A stretch of DNA of 64,000 bases from Lumnitzera littorea (GCA_024138015.1 JAMXBB010000006.1:69625581-69689580), one strand, 5' to 3'; shown: positions 1 through 12,830, numbered from the stretch's first letter. The notes: generated by a model from the letters alone, not told the origin. Made by a program: numbers and translations.

Positions 1-564
1 TCTGAAATTGCTTCTGGAGTCAAAATAAATATATGCGATTTGATTGAATTATAAATCTTAGGCAAAAATGGGCTTTTATTGAAAATCAATTATTTTAGCC
101 CATATTTGGCTAACTTACTTTGAAGTGGTTTGAAGATTCCTTATTAAGGAGATCATGGCCTCAAACCTCACCTTAATTAGAGTTAAAACAAATATTTTAT
201 GACCATTTAAAATTTCAAATAAAAAGATGAACATGGGTAAAAGCTGAGATCCTAATTTAGTTAAATTAAGAAAATATTTTGTGTGCATGTTTGTTAGACT
301 TCACAATTTATAAAAAAAGGGGTGATGCATTTTTGGAATGAATAATTAATTAGGTTGTATCTTGAGTTTTTTTTTTTAATTTTTTTTAAATCAACGAGTG
401 AAATAGGAAATAGATGGGATGAGAGAAAGGGAAAAGAAAAAAAAAAGAGGAAATGAAAAAGAAAAAAAGAGAAAAGTGACATGTGTTACCCTTCTAGTGG
501 TGACACATATTAGTGGATGGGAGGTACTACATGTTGATGTAGTGGTGGTGTTGCACATTTGACT
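1..564 (+). mobile_element. LTR A1, left fragment (Tat/Ogre-like LTR)
   Basis: This stretch aligns base for base over long runs with 44,120-44,700 in LTR A2, including the blocks 'ggagatcat.gcctcaaac' and 'atttcaaataaaaag'. The LTR start seen in A2 (TGTAGACACCC) lies upstream of the window, so A1 is cut by the window edge. No coding sequence is present; the minus-strand open frame at 294-482 is low-complexity pyrimidine-rich DNA. Homology stops near 564, where another sequence has inserted. The family assignment rests on A2, which is followed by a PBS and a gag-like fragment. Confidence 0.75.
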
Positions 565-1637
565 TCCATTGATATCATGTAAATATAAAATTTACCCCTT
601 TTTAGAAACAATGGAATACTATACTACCAAATGACTTGCTTACAAATAAAATAGTTGAATTTTAGTAGAGATCGTGGATATCGATAAGTGCATCGATATA
701 TTGATAATATATGGAGAGTAATTAAGGTCATATTTTGCGATGAAGGAAAGAGTAGACTTTAGAAAGATAACTAAGTACTTGATTCTAATTTTCTACTCTA
801 GTTTGAGCAACCAATTCAACAATTATAATGGAAAGAACATGTAAGTTACCTAAAATAGAAGGAAAAACTGCAATGGAATTAAGCATGGATTTTAGGAAAT
901 CTCTTAGTGTTAGGATGTGGATTTCTTTATGAAAAGATATATGAATAGCAAGAAAATAATCGATGAATTCATTATGACCATGCTATTAGAGTATTTACGG
1001 TAGTTTAAACATGAATTTTACTCACACTCATATAATTTATCCTACTTTCGTTTCGTAAATTCTATCATGTAGTAGGAGCATTGTGTTACTAATCTCTCAT
1101 CCACATTGTCAGTTAGTTATTTAAGTACTGTCACTACTTAAATAACCATGTTAGAATTGATTTCTCATCTAAACCAATTTTAGCTTGAGATGAGTATAAG
1201 GATTTGAGCATTAGTTCTTAAGAATTACTCATTTGAACTAGGAATTCTAGATTCTACTTAGGGTTTTTGAACCTTATTATGGTATCTAGACCCTATTAGG
1301 ATAACAAGGGGAGAGGTCCAATGTACAAGAACTACTATCTAGTTCAACGTTAACCTAACATTTGAGTTATACTTAATTGTTCCGTAGAACTAAGTAAAAT
1401 TCTAAATTTACATTGTCAAAATATAAGAACATTAATAGCCACAACTACTTTATCATGTTGGCATGCTACCCATAAACACAATAAGCACTATTTATCACAT
1501 TTATGGAGGATAAGCATTTAACACATAAACATTGCATTAAACATGGAAAAATAGAGAGAACATTATAAACTGAGCTCCTCAACCTCAACAATGGAGTTCC
1601 TCAATATTTCTCTACAAATCTTTATGGATGCAATAGA

Positions 1638-1683
1638 AATCCATTAACATAAACCTTGAAAATCCATTAACATAAACCTTGAA
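1638..1683. repeat. 23-bp tandem duplication
   Basis: Two adjacent copies of a 23-base unit that begins 'aatccattaacataaacctt'. They match exactly, which suggests a recent slippage or unequal exchange event inside insertion I1. Confidence 0.9.
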
Positions 1684-2090
1684 AAGAGCTAAAATTTGCT
1701 TAAACTCTATGTTATAAGCATAAAAATATAACAAAATGCCATGGAAATCATAAAATTGGCCTAAAAGTAACCTAAGATAGCCTAAGGAGGAAGGGTTTAG
1801 CAGAATAAAAGCCCTAAACCTTAGAAAAAGCAAAGCAAAATCTATGTAAAATGAAGAAGCAGTAGCTTTTATATTAAGGTAGTACTGTTATGATGGTAGA
1901 CACATGTCATCCATCACTGCTTTTCTTCTTTAATAAAATGGTGTGTTTAATTAGGGGTTAGTATACCATCGTAATAGCATTATTGTTAAATGGTATAGTC
2001 CACTCTATGTGATACTTTTGAGCATTTTATTCTGGGTGCCAACAAGTGCACCATCCTAATAGTTGTCACGCCTATTTCCACTCCACTATC

Positions 2091-2420
2091 ATGACAGTTC
2101 TCTGAACTCAATTTCTTCATTTTTTCCTTGCTTCTGTCTTCTTAAACAGGGGTTAACATGTAATGGTAGCAGGATTTCTAAGAATAATCACAAAGAGCTT
2201 AAATTCTTCAAATACATACAACTTTTGGACACTAAAGTATAAAAATATGAATTACACTTGTGTTGTCATGATGGCTCTCCTAACTTAATTTCTCCATTTT
2301 TTCCTTGCTTTTGGCTTCTTGAATGGGGACTCGTAAGAATAATCACAAAGAGTTTAAATTCTTTAGATATATACAGCTTTTGGACACTAAAATAGAAAAA
2401 TATGAATTACATTTGTGTTG
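2091..2420. repeat. Imperfect direct duplication of about 150-175 bp
   Basis: Copy 1 (2,091-2,265) and copy 2 (2,268-2,420) share blocks such as 'cattttttccttgctt', 'agaataatcacaaagag' and 'cttttggacactaaa' in the same order. Copy 2 lacks about 20 bases near its middle. The copies differ by scattered substitutions, so the duplication is old compared with the 23-bp one upstream. Confidence 0.85.
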
Positions 2421-2520
2421 AGAAATTATATGTGATTTTGATGGAAATTCACGTGATTTAGCTCATAAACCTATTAAATCATATATAATTGCTAGAAAAA
2501 TCCTTTAGATTCATACACTT

Positions 2521-3045
2521 ATCAGTTGCCACATTGCTACCACATAGGTGCCACGTGGACCAAACATGTGGTGACATATGCCAAGGCAAAAGGAAAGGGG
2601 GGAGGGGAGGAGGAGGGGGTGGGGTGGGGAGGGGGGTGGTGTGGGGCGGCGTTGGTTTGTAGTGGTGGTGGGAGGTGTCATAGGTTGACCCTTTCCCCTC
2701 CTCCTCCTTCTTATTTCATCACGAATAGAAGTAAAATAGTTGGTCTTGGTTTTTAATTTTGATAACTTTCTCAATTTTTTATAACCAATTTTTACATTAT
2801 TTGATAATTAAAAAATCTAAAAAAATATGAAAATGAAAGTAAGGATGTCTTCTTTTTGCGAAAGTGCATTTTTTGAACTATTGTTAAGGAAATTGTAAGA
2901 AATAAAAATAAAAAATTGGGATGTTAAATATATACCAATTTATGACACCATGAACAAAATAAGCAAATTTGGGTGATTTCTTGCAATAATTCAAAATAAA
3001 CCCTTAAAAAATTAGAAACCACACCCCCTATGAGATAAAAAAACA
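2521..3045 (+). mobile_element. LTR A1, middle fragment
   Basis: Homology to A2 resumes here and matches 44,695-45,125, including 'accaaacatgtggtgaca', 'tatttcatcacgaa.agaag' and 'tttatgacaccatgaaca'. It breaks again near 3,045. It includes a strongly G-rich tract (2,597-2,650) that is much longer than the equivalent tract in A2. Confidence 0.75.
2597..2650 (+). repeat. G-rich tract with quadruplex-forming potential
   Basis: Many runs of three to six G separated by one to three bases. The A2 equivalent (near 44,750) has only two comparable runs, so the tract expanded in A1. The overlapping open frames on both strands here are by-products of this composition. Confidence 0.8.
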
Positions 3046-5099
3046 TTAATTCTTTATGGGTCCATATTTATTTATTGGCTCGACCTTAGTCCTTTACTCT
3101 TGATGTTCTCTATGTTGGGCTTTTGGGCCTTATTGTTAAGGCCTCTTGAGTTAGGTTTTCTTATTTATTCTTTCGACTTTTGTATTATCAAGTTGAGCCT
3201 CAAATCTTTTATGCAAAAGTTTGGAACATGCTAGTCACCTAGCTCCTTTGGTTCAAACTTTTATTGGTTCGGCTTGTTTTGTAGTTTTCGGTTTGTTTTA
3301 GCAATTTAGGGCATAAGGCCTAGAGTGTAGGCTTGACTTACTTGTTTAAGTCCAAAAATTGCTCAAACATATTTCTAAAGTATTTTTCAAGTTGGGTTCC
3401 ATTCTGTCCAAGGCGTTTTTGGGCTCGCTCAGTTTGGTTTTGGGCTCGTAATAAGTTTTTCACTTGGTTTTACCTTCCAATGCTTTAGGATGATGGTAAT
3501 ACTACTTAGGTAAGTCTTAAATCACTTTACTCTTGTCTAGATCATCACTATATTAAATGATTTAAATGTGGATAGATTTTGGGGTTGTCTTTAAGCTTCA
3601 AAAATGAAGGTTTCTCTTAGCCTTTCAGCAAAATAGTCAAATGTACATATGAAGGGCATAATTAGACACATTTTTAAGCTAGAATATTAAGATAGAAGTT
3701 AAGAAAACTTGAGGAAAACCGTAATATTCTACATGTCCAGCAGCTAAACGGAAAAAGAAATCTGGTTTTGTTGGTTTATTCTCAAGATAAAAATTTACCA
3801 TCTTGTTACTAAAACATATGCTTATGTCTCCACACTTTACATGAAATGACTCTTCAAGACTTGCTTCTAAAAGTGTCTAATAGACATGAAGCTACAAGAA
3901 TATGTACATGCATATCTTAAACCCTTATTCTATATCCTAGTACAAAAGGCTCTAAAACAAAATACTATAAGAAGACTTTATTATACTTAGCTTGGAATGG
4001 AATTACCGCCTAAGTTGTTTCCTTTACCTAGGCTTCTTGGTTCCTTTGATGTATCCTAAGCTTTCCTTCTTCAAGTCATCCTTATGGAGCTCTTTGTCTA
4101 AACCCCTTAGCATGATTAGTGTAGTTAAGTGAAAACACAAGATAGGGTGGTTTGTTAGTTGGGCGTTGGCCTTATAGGGAGGGATTAGGTGATTTTTGTT
4201 CACATGAAAAGTGTAGGAAACTTGAAGGGAAGTAAGGTGGATGCTCTTCATGGTTTTGGAGTGTTAAACGAAGTACGGGTGTTAGAATGGGAAAGAGTGG
4301 TTGGTTAGGAAGAGGGAAAGGCTAAAGTGTTGTGTATTTTGAATTGTGAAGTATAAGAAAGGAAAAATAAAGTTGATGGGATTAGAAGGGAGTAGAGTGG
4401 CTGATTAGAGAGATGAGAAAAGGAGCTCACCTTTTCCTAATCTTGTACTTGGAGTGATTGATTGGCATGGTAGAATAGACAAAAGAAATCTTAGGAAAGT
4501 TGTCTTAGATTAGGTTTTAGGTTGACTCTAAGGTCGGTAAAAGCTTTTGTTAGCTCAATAGGGGAATGATGTATTAGTTTTTAGGTTGATTGTAGGGTGG
4601 CTAAAGGTTATACACATGAGGAGGAGACTTGAAGTGAAAATTAGGAATCAAGGAAGTAGGACATGATTACTGCACTTAAATGTGCTGATTATTATTTTTT
4701 TCTTTTTTTTTTCATTTAAATGTTTATTCTGTTGGTCAATCATTAAGGTACTTGTTTTTTTACTCATTCCTCTTGTTTATTATAAATAAAGACCACTAAC
4801 TTATTTGTTTACTTGGTTACAAATTAAAGTTCTAATTAAGGGTTTATGGAAATGAAATTTATTCAATCACTTAATTGGTATTTTATTTAATTATCTCTTA
4901 GATTTTGAGTGCTAAAATATTAAGGATTTGAAGTTTTATAATTGGTAGGCTTTAGTTATGATTTAAGACTCTGTATGTTAACCTTTACTACAATTACGAG
5001 TTCAATTTATCGAGTGAATTTTAAATATTTCGCTTGTTGACTTTAGAGAATATCAAGACCATTTGAGCTTAAGTATTACTAAAATTTAAGGGGCTTATA
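3046..5099. mobile_element. Unclassified LTR-like insertion I2 inside LTR A1
   Basis: About 2.05 kb separates two blocks that are nearly adjacent in A2. The right end reads 'aaaatttaaggggcttata', resembling the right ends of antisense LTRs E1 ('aaaatctagagggtttaca') and E2. The left part has the same 'ttaggcct/tttgggcc' texture as the E copies. A truncated, old, antisense E-type LTR is therefore plausible but not shown. About 130 bases of A are missing at the left junction. No coding domain is visible; the minus-strand open frame at 4,024-4,251 is not recognisable. Confidence 0.4.
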
Positions 5100-5510
5100 G
5101 GAATCTTGACTTAACACTATAAATTAGCACCTCTTCTACACATTTAAGTCATCATATTCATTAGAAGTCAATTACAAATCTACAATATGCTAGTTTCTCT
5201 TCCTAGATGCTCATAAGTTGAGAACCCATTCTCTCTTTTTGATTTTTCTCACCATGGAGAAAATTAATTCGAGAAAATTCTTAGGAACATTTTATTCATG
5301 GTTTTGAACAAAGCCTTGGCTTTGATTTCATTCAATTTCATAAGGATTTGATCAATTTTGAGGAGAAAAATTGAAAATACCATTTTGAAGTTATTGTGCA
5401 CTAGGTTCTTCTCTAGAAAAATCAAAAGGGGAAAGCTTAAGGTTTCTAGAAATCAATTTACGACTTTTGAAGCTCGACGTCTCAAGAGTCCAATGCCAAT
5501 GGCTATGCTG
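5100..5510 (+). mobile_element. LTR A1, right fragment, ended by Gypsy-1
   Basis: Matches A2 at 45,255-45,668, for example 'cactataaattagcacctc' and 'ctgcaatatgctagtttctc'-like blocks. A2 continues another 1.1 kb to its end, but A1 stops exactly where the TG of the Gypsy-1 LTR begins. The expected continuation of A1 is not found on the far side of Gypsy-1, so that flank was lost or rearranged. Confidence 0.75.
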
Positions 5511-8500
5511 TGAAGACCTTGACTGTTTAGTATCGATTTAGGTTAAAGGGTCTGAATTAGGGTTTCTAGAAAAAGTTGTTTGAATTGAGTATAACTTAAA
5601 TATGGGACCACAAAAGTTAGAAGAAGAGTCCTAATAAGGTTAATTTCTCGAAATAAAGCTTATATAAAATTTAGTGTCAATACAATACACTTACTGGATA
5701 CGCTCGATAATTGTTGAAAACTCAGAATTTGAGTTTTGAATGATTACGAGACGTTAGAGACAAATGAATTAACTTACAAAAATAATTTTGGGAGTCAAAT
5801 AACATGTAATGTAATTATATAATAGTATTAGATGCGTTATATGTACTAGTTATGTAAATATATTAATAAAATATACTAAAATATGCCTATAATTAGAATA
5901 ACTTATAGAAAAATAGTAAACCCACCTAGATTCATTTGGAAATGGTATAGCATTGCTCTAGACATGTGGAAAGTATGGGATGAGGTGTCATTAGTATTAT
6001 TTAATTTATATAGATTACACCCAACAATATGATAAAATGACACTTGTAAAATTCAAATCACTTTACCATCACCTAGTTATCTATAAAGGAAGCTATGGGA
6101 TCACACTTTAGACATTTTAGAAGGTAAAAAAAATAAGGAATCCTCCCAAACATATTAATTAACAAACATAGTGGGAAAATAGGGTTTTAGTAGTTCCATG
6201 TAACTTGACATTAAGCTATTTGAGACTTAAGCATTGGGTGGAGAGAGAAAGCTTGCCAATAAGGGGTGGTGGTTGGAAAGTTGTCCACTGATGAGTGATC
6301 TTTCTATACTCGATTTTCACTAGTTTCTTAAAAATAGCAAAACAAATTAGAAAATTATGAAAATTTGTTTCACAGAGTTATTTTGTATATACTTTATTGT
6401 GATAATTTTATTTTGATGAAATATTAATTATTTATGGTACGTGCTTAAGAAATGACCCTTTTACTATGAATTTTTAATTAAATTTTCAATATGTTAAATA
6501 ATATTGTGTTGGCCTGGAAATTTTTCTATAACATACTTATATTAAATTGTAGTAACAAGAATTTTCAAAAATCTCCATGTTTACTATTTATTATAATTTA
6601 ATTGGATTAATTTGGTATTTTTTTTTTGTTAAAGGAAATAATGGGTTTTAAGTAAATTTTTAGATGAAACTCATATATAGTGATTTTTGGTAAATCATGA
6701 TGATAGTATAAGTATTATACCCTGTCCATAAAGTTAAATGTGGATATATACCTATTTTATGTTGATTTTTGTTGAACTTAGGCTAAAAATAGTATATTTG
6801 GAAAAATTAGATAATATGCTAATTTGGTATTTTCCATGCTTAGAACTTAGAGCATATAATTTTGTGGGTCTAAGGTATTTTTCATGAGATTAATTGACTA
6901 TGTATACAAATTATTAGCTTAATTTCTCATATTTACTTATATTTAAGATAATGTGGTAAATTTGGTAACTTGTGATAAAGGTGTTTTAGTGAGGTAACAT
7001 TGGGTAACTTTAATTTGATTTAAACCTATCTACTGGTCTTAACATAGTGTGAGTAATATAAAGAAGTAGCTCTTAAGACAACATGATTGTGGGGTGTAAT
7101 TAGAGACTAAATCAGAACCAAAATCAGAGATTATTGTTAGCCTCATTTATGCCATTATGGTTTAACATGGAATTTGAAGGTGTAGTTAAGTTTTTGGACT
7201 GATAGGGACCTAGGATATATGTAGGCATCATTTGTTTAGGACTTTTAGAGTTAGCTTGAATTAGAGGGTAATTTAAAAGCTAATTTAGAGGCTTGATCAA
7301 AAACTAGTTAAGATGAATGTTAACTTAAATATACATTTTAAACCATAAACCCTAGTTGCAAATAAGTTCCTATTTGGTTTGTAGTTGACAGTGGTACTAT
7401 GTGTATATCTTTGAGGTGATGTAGCTAAGGAAGATTATGGTATTGATGCATAGACTCAAGATCATTGCTAATATTAGGTAAATGGATCTACCATGCTTAG
7501 AGTAGATTTATTACTACTCATAACAATATGTGTTGTTTGATGCTATGTTGATTATATATCACTATATCTTGGTTGAACTAATATACTGCTATGTTTGATG
7601 CTGATATGGTGTTCATAAATGATTGTACTAAATTTGAGAGAGGACTGATTGCTTACTTAATCTTCTGAGTGTTCACCTAAGTGAACCTTAAGTAAGATAA
7701 TAGATTTCAATTAGGGAGAGTCTAAAAACTAGGATATCTAAGTTAAATAAAACTTAAAAATGGGTTATATTTAATGACACAATTGGTTGTTGATGCACAA
7801 CATGACATGGCATAGCACAGCATGGCATGACATGAAAAGAGACTTATAGGTTAGAATTTTCGAAGCATGAAGTTTTCAATAGTTAAGAAACAATGGTTTT
7901 ACAAACTTGGTTTTAAAGCATATAGATTAACATTGCTCAAGCAACCTGGCTACTCTTTGTAGTTTGATTTAGTAGAACTAGGGTTAGGGGTCTTACTCCT
8001 ATACTATTCCATGTAGTCTCTAAGTTCCTGGATATTGTATCCAAATGCTCAAGTATGTCAACTAACTGGATGTGTGAGCTAAGAGAGCTTAGGATATTGG
8101 TATTGATGCATGTCATGTGTATGAGCATGCCATATTGCATTACTAGCAACAAATACTTGGCTTGGTGGTTGTATGAGTTAAGTCAAATTTGTCATTTACA
8201 AACGTATTTTTTGAGTTGTGATAATGTTTGTATTGTACTATTTGTTATTTAGTCTCACTCAGCTTTAAAAGCTGAGGGGATAAAATGTTTTATCTTTAAG
8301 TTAGTAGGAAATTGAAGGGCCAAACATTAAGGGAGATGTATTTTGAGAGCAATAGTCAAAGTCAACATCTTTTGGATAAAACCTGCATTAAGTTAGAAGT
8401 CCTATTATTTTGAAGTTGAAAAAAAAAAGTTCATGTTTAATGTAAATAGTGAATTGTACATATAAGTTGTAAACCAAAGATCAAATTGAACTTTATTGTA

Positions 8501-8615
8501 GCATCCCTTTTGTCACATAAATAAAGTTATCTTTTGGATAAATGAGCTAATTGAGTTAATTTTTAATAATTATTCTTGTATGATAGTGCATTTCATGCTA
8601 AATTGGGATGTGACA
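5511..8615 (+). mobile_element. Gypsy-1 5' LTR (3,105 bp)
   Basis: Starts TGAAGACCTTGAC and ends GGGATGTGACA, the TG...CA form of LTRs. It aligns along its length with 15,877-22,238, once E1 is removed and a local replacement at G2 is allowed for. A possible TATA box ('ctataaagga') lies at 6,081. The short open frames inside are not coding. The last 100 bases (8,516-8,615) have no counterpart in the 3' copy. Confidence 0.85.
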
Positions 8616-8624
8616 TCCTTTAGG

Positions 8625-8640
8625 TGGTATTAAAGCATTA
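8625..8640 (+). other. Primer-binding site of Gypsy-1 (initiator Met tRNA type)
   Basis: 'tggtattaaagcatta' begins nine bases after the LTR end. It differs at few positions from the TGGTATCAGAGC site that plant gypsy elements use with the 3' end of initiator tRNA-Met. The changes are C-to-T and G-to-A, as expected for methylation decay. Confidence 0.8.
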
Positions 8641-8651
8641 GTTATGGATCA

Positions 8652-11600
8652 TGTAAGCTCTAAAGCTAAGCCAATTGACCGTAGGATTGAACTTAGGACA
8701 TAAGGTTTTGGGTGATCGGTTAAAGAATCTGATCAAACCCAAATTATAAACTATTAAAAGAAATATTAGTAAAAATGACCCCGTAAACTTGAATTTAAGA
8801 AAATAAGTAATAAAATAGGAGACTATAAAATTTTCAAATTTTAAGCATAATAATTTTTAATTACCGAAAAGGCAAAAAGTGTAATCTAATAACTAATAAA
8901 TTACTAGAGATAAATTATATGTATACTAAAAATTTTAGAATGACCAAAATAATAATTAGGAATGTTTACGTGTACCCTACATGTATTTACGTGTAGATAA
9001 AAATACGCAAAATTACCTAAATTGGCTAAAAACTTAGTAAATAATTAAATAAAATTATAAATTAATTGTGAAAAAATCAGAAGGGTGTGGAATGATGTAA
9101 ACCTGGTCGTGGCAAGCCAGAATTTGAAAAAGAAAAATTAACCAATTAGAATTAGGCAACACAAAAGCCAAAAATTAAGGGATAAGGCAATTGTTTTGTC
9201 TAATTTAATGCACAATAATTACCAAAATCGTCTATAAATATAGAGAGGCGAAAATTGAGAGAAAAATTCGAGTTAGAAAAAAAATAAGAAAAACTGTGCA
9301 ATTAGGGCCTTTAAAGGGAACCCCCATTAGACGAGCAGCTAGAAGTGGACGGCCACCACTACCACACAGTGGTGGCAGCGCCTAAGCTTGTTGATAAGGC
9401 CACAGTGGCCGGCGGTGGCTGGAGCCACTCAGATTGGTGAGTCCGATTTCCAGCCCGATTCTTGTGTAATTTTGTAAAAATAGTAAATATTATTAGAAAA
9501 TTATGAATTTTGTTATTCTAGAATATTTTGATATGTAGTTTTTAGGAAAAATATTATTTTGATGAAAATATGTCTCGTGACATAGGTTTCTTAAGAAATT
9601 GTGCAAAATCAAGCATATTTTGATTTAGAAATAAATAACCCTAGGAGTGTAGTTTTAAGCCCAAAATTTTTGTGTAGATTACTTAGGTGATATAAAATAG
9701 TGCTATGAAGCCCGTTTTCAAAAATTAATTTTTGAAATTTTTGGATAATTTTTAGGCCCCAAAATGAGGCATAAAATGAGTAATTTAGGGTTAATTAATT
9801 AAATGATTAATTAAGTAATTAAATGATTAATTACTGGTTTAGTGAATAATTATATGTTTTAGGATGTAGAAATCTGATGGAATATGATACTTGTAGCATT
9901 TAGGGTGTTAGATGTAATTATTAGATTAATTATGTAGTAAATGATTGATAAGGAAAAATAGTTAATTTTGTAAATTAGGATAATTAGGAGTAAAATCTGA
10001 TTTAGGATGAATTTAAACATTTTAAAATGATACTTGATGTTTAGAGATGGTAATTAAAGTGATAGAAATATTAGAAGTGTATTATATACATAATAGGTAA
10101 TAATACATAATATGTAGTTATTAGAAATATAATAAATAGAAAATATTATAATAAAAATTGATATTTCGATAATAATAAAAATGTACAATAAATCTGATAG
10201 GAAACTTGAATTTATGTAATTATATGAAAAAATGTAAAAATTTCTCACATTAGATTAGGAGTGAATTCGGTACACTAATACGGATATAAGTGTACCGGGT
10301 AAAATAAAAACTGATTAGGGGTAATGATGGTATTTAGGAGATCGGGAAGTAATGTGATTAATTTCATATTATGGTTGAAATGAATTTCTAGGGTTGGAAT
10401 ATAAAACACTACTTAGAAATCGAACTCAAACCTAATTTAGAAATCAATGTGGAAACCGAACTCGAACCTAACCCCAAACCTAGAATAATTATAAAAGACT
10501 TAAGACCTAGATAATTAGGCATATTAAACCCTAAACAAAACCTAACAATAAGCGTTATAGGATAAAATGAACCTATAATAGTTATATGAAAAGTTGAAAC
10601 CACATTTGTGTTATAGGGATGATCGGCGATGGCCTGAGCAAATCGGACCTCGAGTGAGTGAGCGAGGAGTCGAGGTAAGTTGGGATTAATATGATGCTGT
10701 ATTTTGGAGGCTTAAGATTATGCTTGGTTGTGCTTGTTAGATAGTTAAATGTGTGCATGTGCTTGATTATGGGTGATGCTATGATTCTGTTTGTTGTTTT
10801 GGCATATATTGTATGATTTGTATGAAATGATTGATCACCTTAAATTGGACTTAATCAAATATACGACCAGTAATCATAATCGGACATGCATGACAACCCA
10901 TTAGGGGAACTTAGGACTCTCCGGCTAAATACTAACCCTTTCGAAAGGGATAGTGCAGGATTGCAAAATGGTCCATTCTTCATCCTCAATCGAACTAAGT
11001 GATAGGAGAGGAGGTCGCGGCGAGGGTGAAGATAGTGGTTTGAAGGTAGTCGTGGGAGGAGCAAGGTCTCCATTACACAAGCCTGAGTTTGGTCGTGAGC
11101 TGTTGCATTAATGGCAACTCCTCAACCTGGATTAGAGCGGACGCAATTTCTCTAATCTCACAACGGGTCGGACAACGTCATGCGATGGCATTTGCTTGCA
11201 CATGCATTGCACCTAATGATTTGATTGAAAACCTTGTTGTATTTTTGGTATAGTTTTAAGTCCTTCGTTCTAACTTACTGAGCTGTGGTTGCTCACATCC
11301 CTATAGACGTCGTGCAGGTGCTGGCTAAGAAGCGGCAAACAATTACTCTGAAGCTAGCAACTGTTGGATCTTGGGGAGTGAGGAAAAACATTGAAGAATA
11401 AACACATAATTTTAAGGTTTAAGTTTTTATTTTGGAATTATTTTTTATTTCTAAATAATGTAATAACTAGGAAATATATTACAGAGAAATATTGTAAACT
11501 TTAATTGCAATAACTGAATTATAACATATATATATAATTCCTCACTTTTATAGGTAAATGATTTATTTAAATTACAAACTGTTTACTTCAAAGCGGGTTA

Positions 11601-11714
11601 GTCGTGGACGCCTTGTGTAGATCAGGTCTAAGATAGCAGTTGTAAGGCCAACTTCTATCTTAGGATGGTTTACACGGCGGGGCTGTTACGACTCTGCCGC
11701 TTCGGGACGTGACA
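8652..11714 (+). mobile_element. Solo LTR C1 (3,063 bp), TSD GATCA
   Basis: Begins TGTAAGCTC and ends GGGACGTGACA. The five bases before (8,647-8,651) and after (11,715-11,719) are both GATCA, a perfect TSD. It is inserted just downstream of the Gypsy-1 PBS. It aligns throughout with the reverse complement of 39,437-42,368 (C2). No internal retroviral sequence remains, so it is a solo LTR left by LTR-LTR recombination. A TATA box lies at 9,231, a donor-like 'gaggtaagt' near 10,672, and an acceptor-like CAG at 11,315-11,317. An antisense open frame at 10,855-11,073 is not constrained (see rejected items). Confidence 0.92.
9231..9240 (+). promoter_or_regulatory. Predicted TATA box of LTR C1
   Basis: 'tctataaata' matches the plant TATA consensus. 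The C2 copy keeps the same element on the minus strand at 41,791-41,800, which supports a core promoter in this LTR family. Confidence 0.6.
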
Positions 11715-11719
11715 GATCA

Positions 11720-11989
11720 TAACCTTTAGGCATGTGTGAGGTATGCGGGATAGTTAGGTAATAATGTATCATAGTTTAGTAAAATGATAGTAGTACTTAT
11801 CATTAGAGTTTTATGTGGTGTTTGCTTAAAAAGATAATTTGAAGGGGGTGTAGAAGACCATTAATGAATTGAGTGCCAGAAGAGCATAGAGAAGAACCAC
11901 CACAATAGCCTCAACCTAATCTTGTCTAACCCCAACATATGGTATAGATGGTACAATGGTTTGTGGTTGCATGGCAAGAGTAGGTGGAG
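11720..11989 (+). other. Gypsy-1 leader between PBS and gag
   Basis: The sequence resumes directly after the C1 target duplication with 'taacctttaggcatgtgtg'. It carries no recognisable domain and represents the untranslated leader and the poorly conserved N-terminus of gag. Confidence 0.55.
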
Positions 11990-12830
11990 GTAGAGATAAG
12001 TTAGCTTGAGTGTAGTGAATAATGAAACCATTTGATGGGAAGAACATTGTGATCCTCTAATGGTAGAAGAATGGATAGACTCGTTGGAAAAAAAAATTGA
12101 GGTTCATGAAGTAGAGGAAAATAAGAAAGTTAGGATAGTTGTTATTCTGCTAGACTGAGGTGCAAATAATTGGTGGAAAGGAAATATGCGAAATTTACCA
12201 AAACCTATTAGTTGGGCTAAATTTAGAGATGCTTTTTTGGAACATTATTTTCCTGAGTGTGTAAGGGAGAAAATGTGTGAGGAATATTATAAGCTAAGGT
12301 AGTAGGGTAGGACAATTAAAGAATATGAAAGGGAATTTAATAGGTTACTGAAATTTGCTCCTGAAGCTGTATAAAATAACGAGGTTGCTAAAGTTAAGTT
12401 GTTTAAAGCTTGACTTGATCTTTATTACCAAGCAGAGTTAAAGAGGACTAAGTTGGTGAGATATGTTGATATCGTAAATAAAACTCGTTTGATCAAGCAA
12501 GCTTGCAATCTTGATGGGTTGTGAATGAGATTGAGAAGAAGAAAAGAAAGTTGGATGCTGGTTTTAGCTTCAAAAGTAATCTAACTAAAGGAAAGAAGTC
12601 TACTCGATTTGTAGGGGGAAATAAAAGGTTTCTGTTAGAAATACAACCTTGTTGGAAATGTAACGGTAAGCATCGAGCTTGGGAAAGCCTAGAACTATAA
12701 GGGAAGTGTTACAAGTGCAACAAAGCTAGGCATCTCACCAAGCAATGTGAAAACCCTGATCCAAGAGATATATATTGTTACTGATGTCATTAGCAAGGGC
12801 ATATTGCTCGATAATGTGTAAGATTACAGT
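11990..12830 (+). pseudogene. gag: Degenerate Ty3/gypsy gag with zinc knuckles
   Basis: Gag forms the particle that packages element RNA. Translation from about 12,020 gives the plant retrotransposon gag domain: 'EEWIDSLEK', then 'NNWWKG', 'SWAKFRDAFLEHYFP' and 'YEREFNRLLKFAP', in the normal order and spacing. From 12,650 to 12,817 three Cys/His knuckles follow; the middle one, CYKCNKARHLTKQC, still has the full CX2CX4HX4C pattern. The frame carries more than ten stops and at least one frameshift near 12,045. Several stops sit at expected Gln or Arg codons, including two inside the last knuckle. It cannot make a functional Gag. Confidence 0.85.

Larger units (their letters stand above)
565..2520. 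other. Unclassified insertion I1 inside LTR A1
   Basis: LTR A2 runs continuously across the point where A1 is interrupted here, so about 1.95 kb was inserted or replaced. I cannot recognise a protein domain, a PBS or clear terminal inverted repeats, and the exact ends are uncertain by some tens of bases. It holds a 23-bp tandem duplication (1,638-1,683) and a larger imperfect direct duplication (2,091-2,420). It could be a solo LTR of another family or a non-autonomous DNA element. The short open frames in it have no recognisable similarity. Confidence 0.5.

Noticed and set aside
10855..11073. Antisense 72-codon frame in LTR C1 that has a similar counterpart in C2 (39,903-40,300)
   Set aside because: The two copies do give similar peptides, but the C2 copy has two stops and many of the differences change amino acids. 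This fits general conservation of LTR DNA, not a protein.
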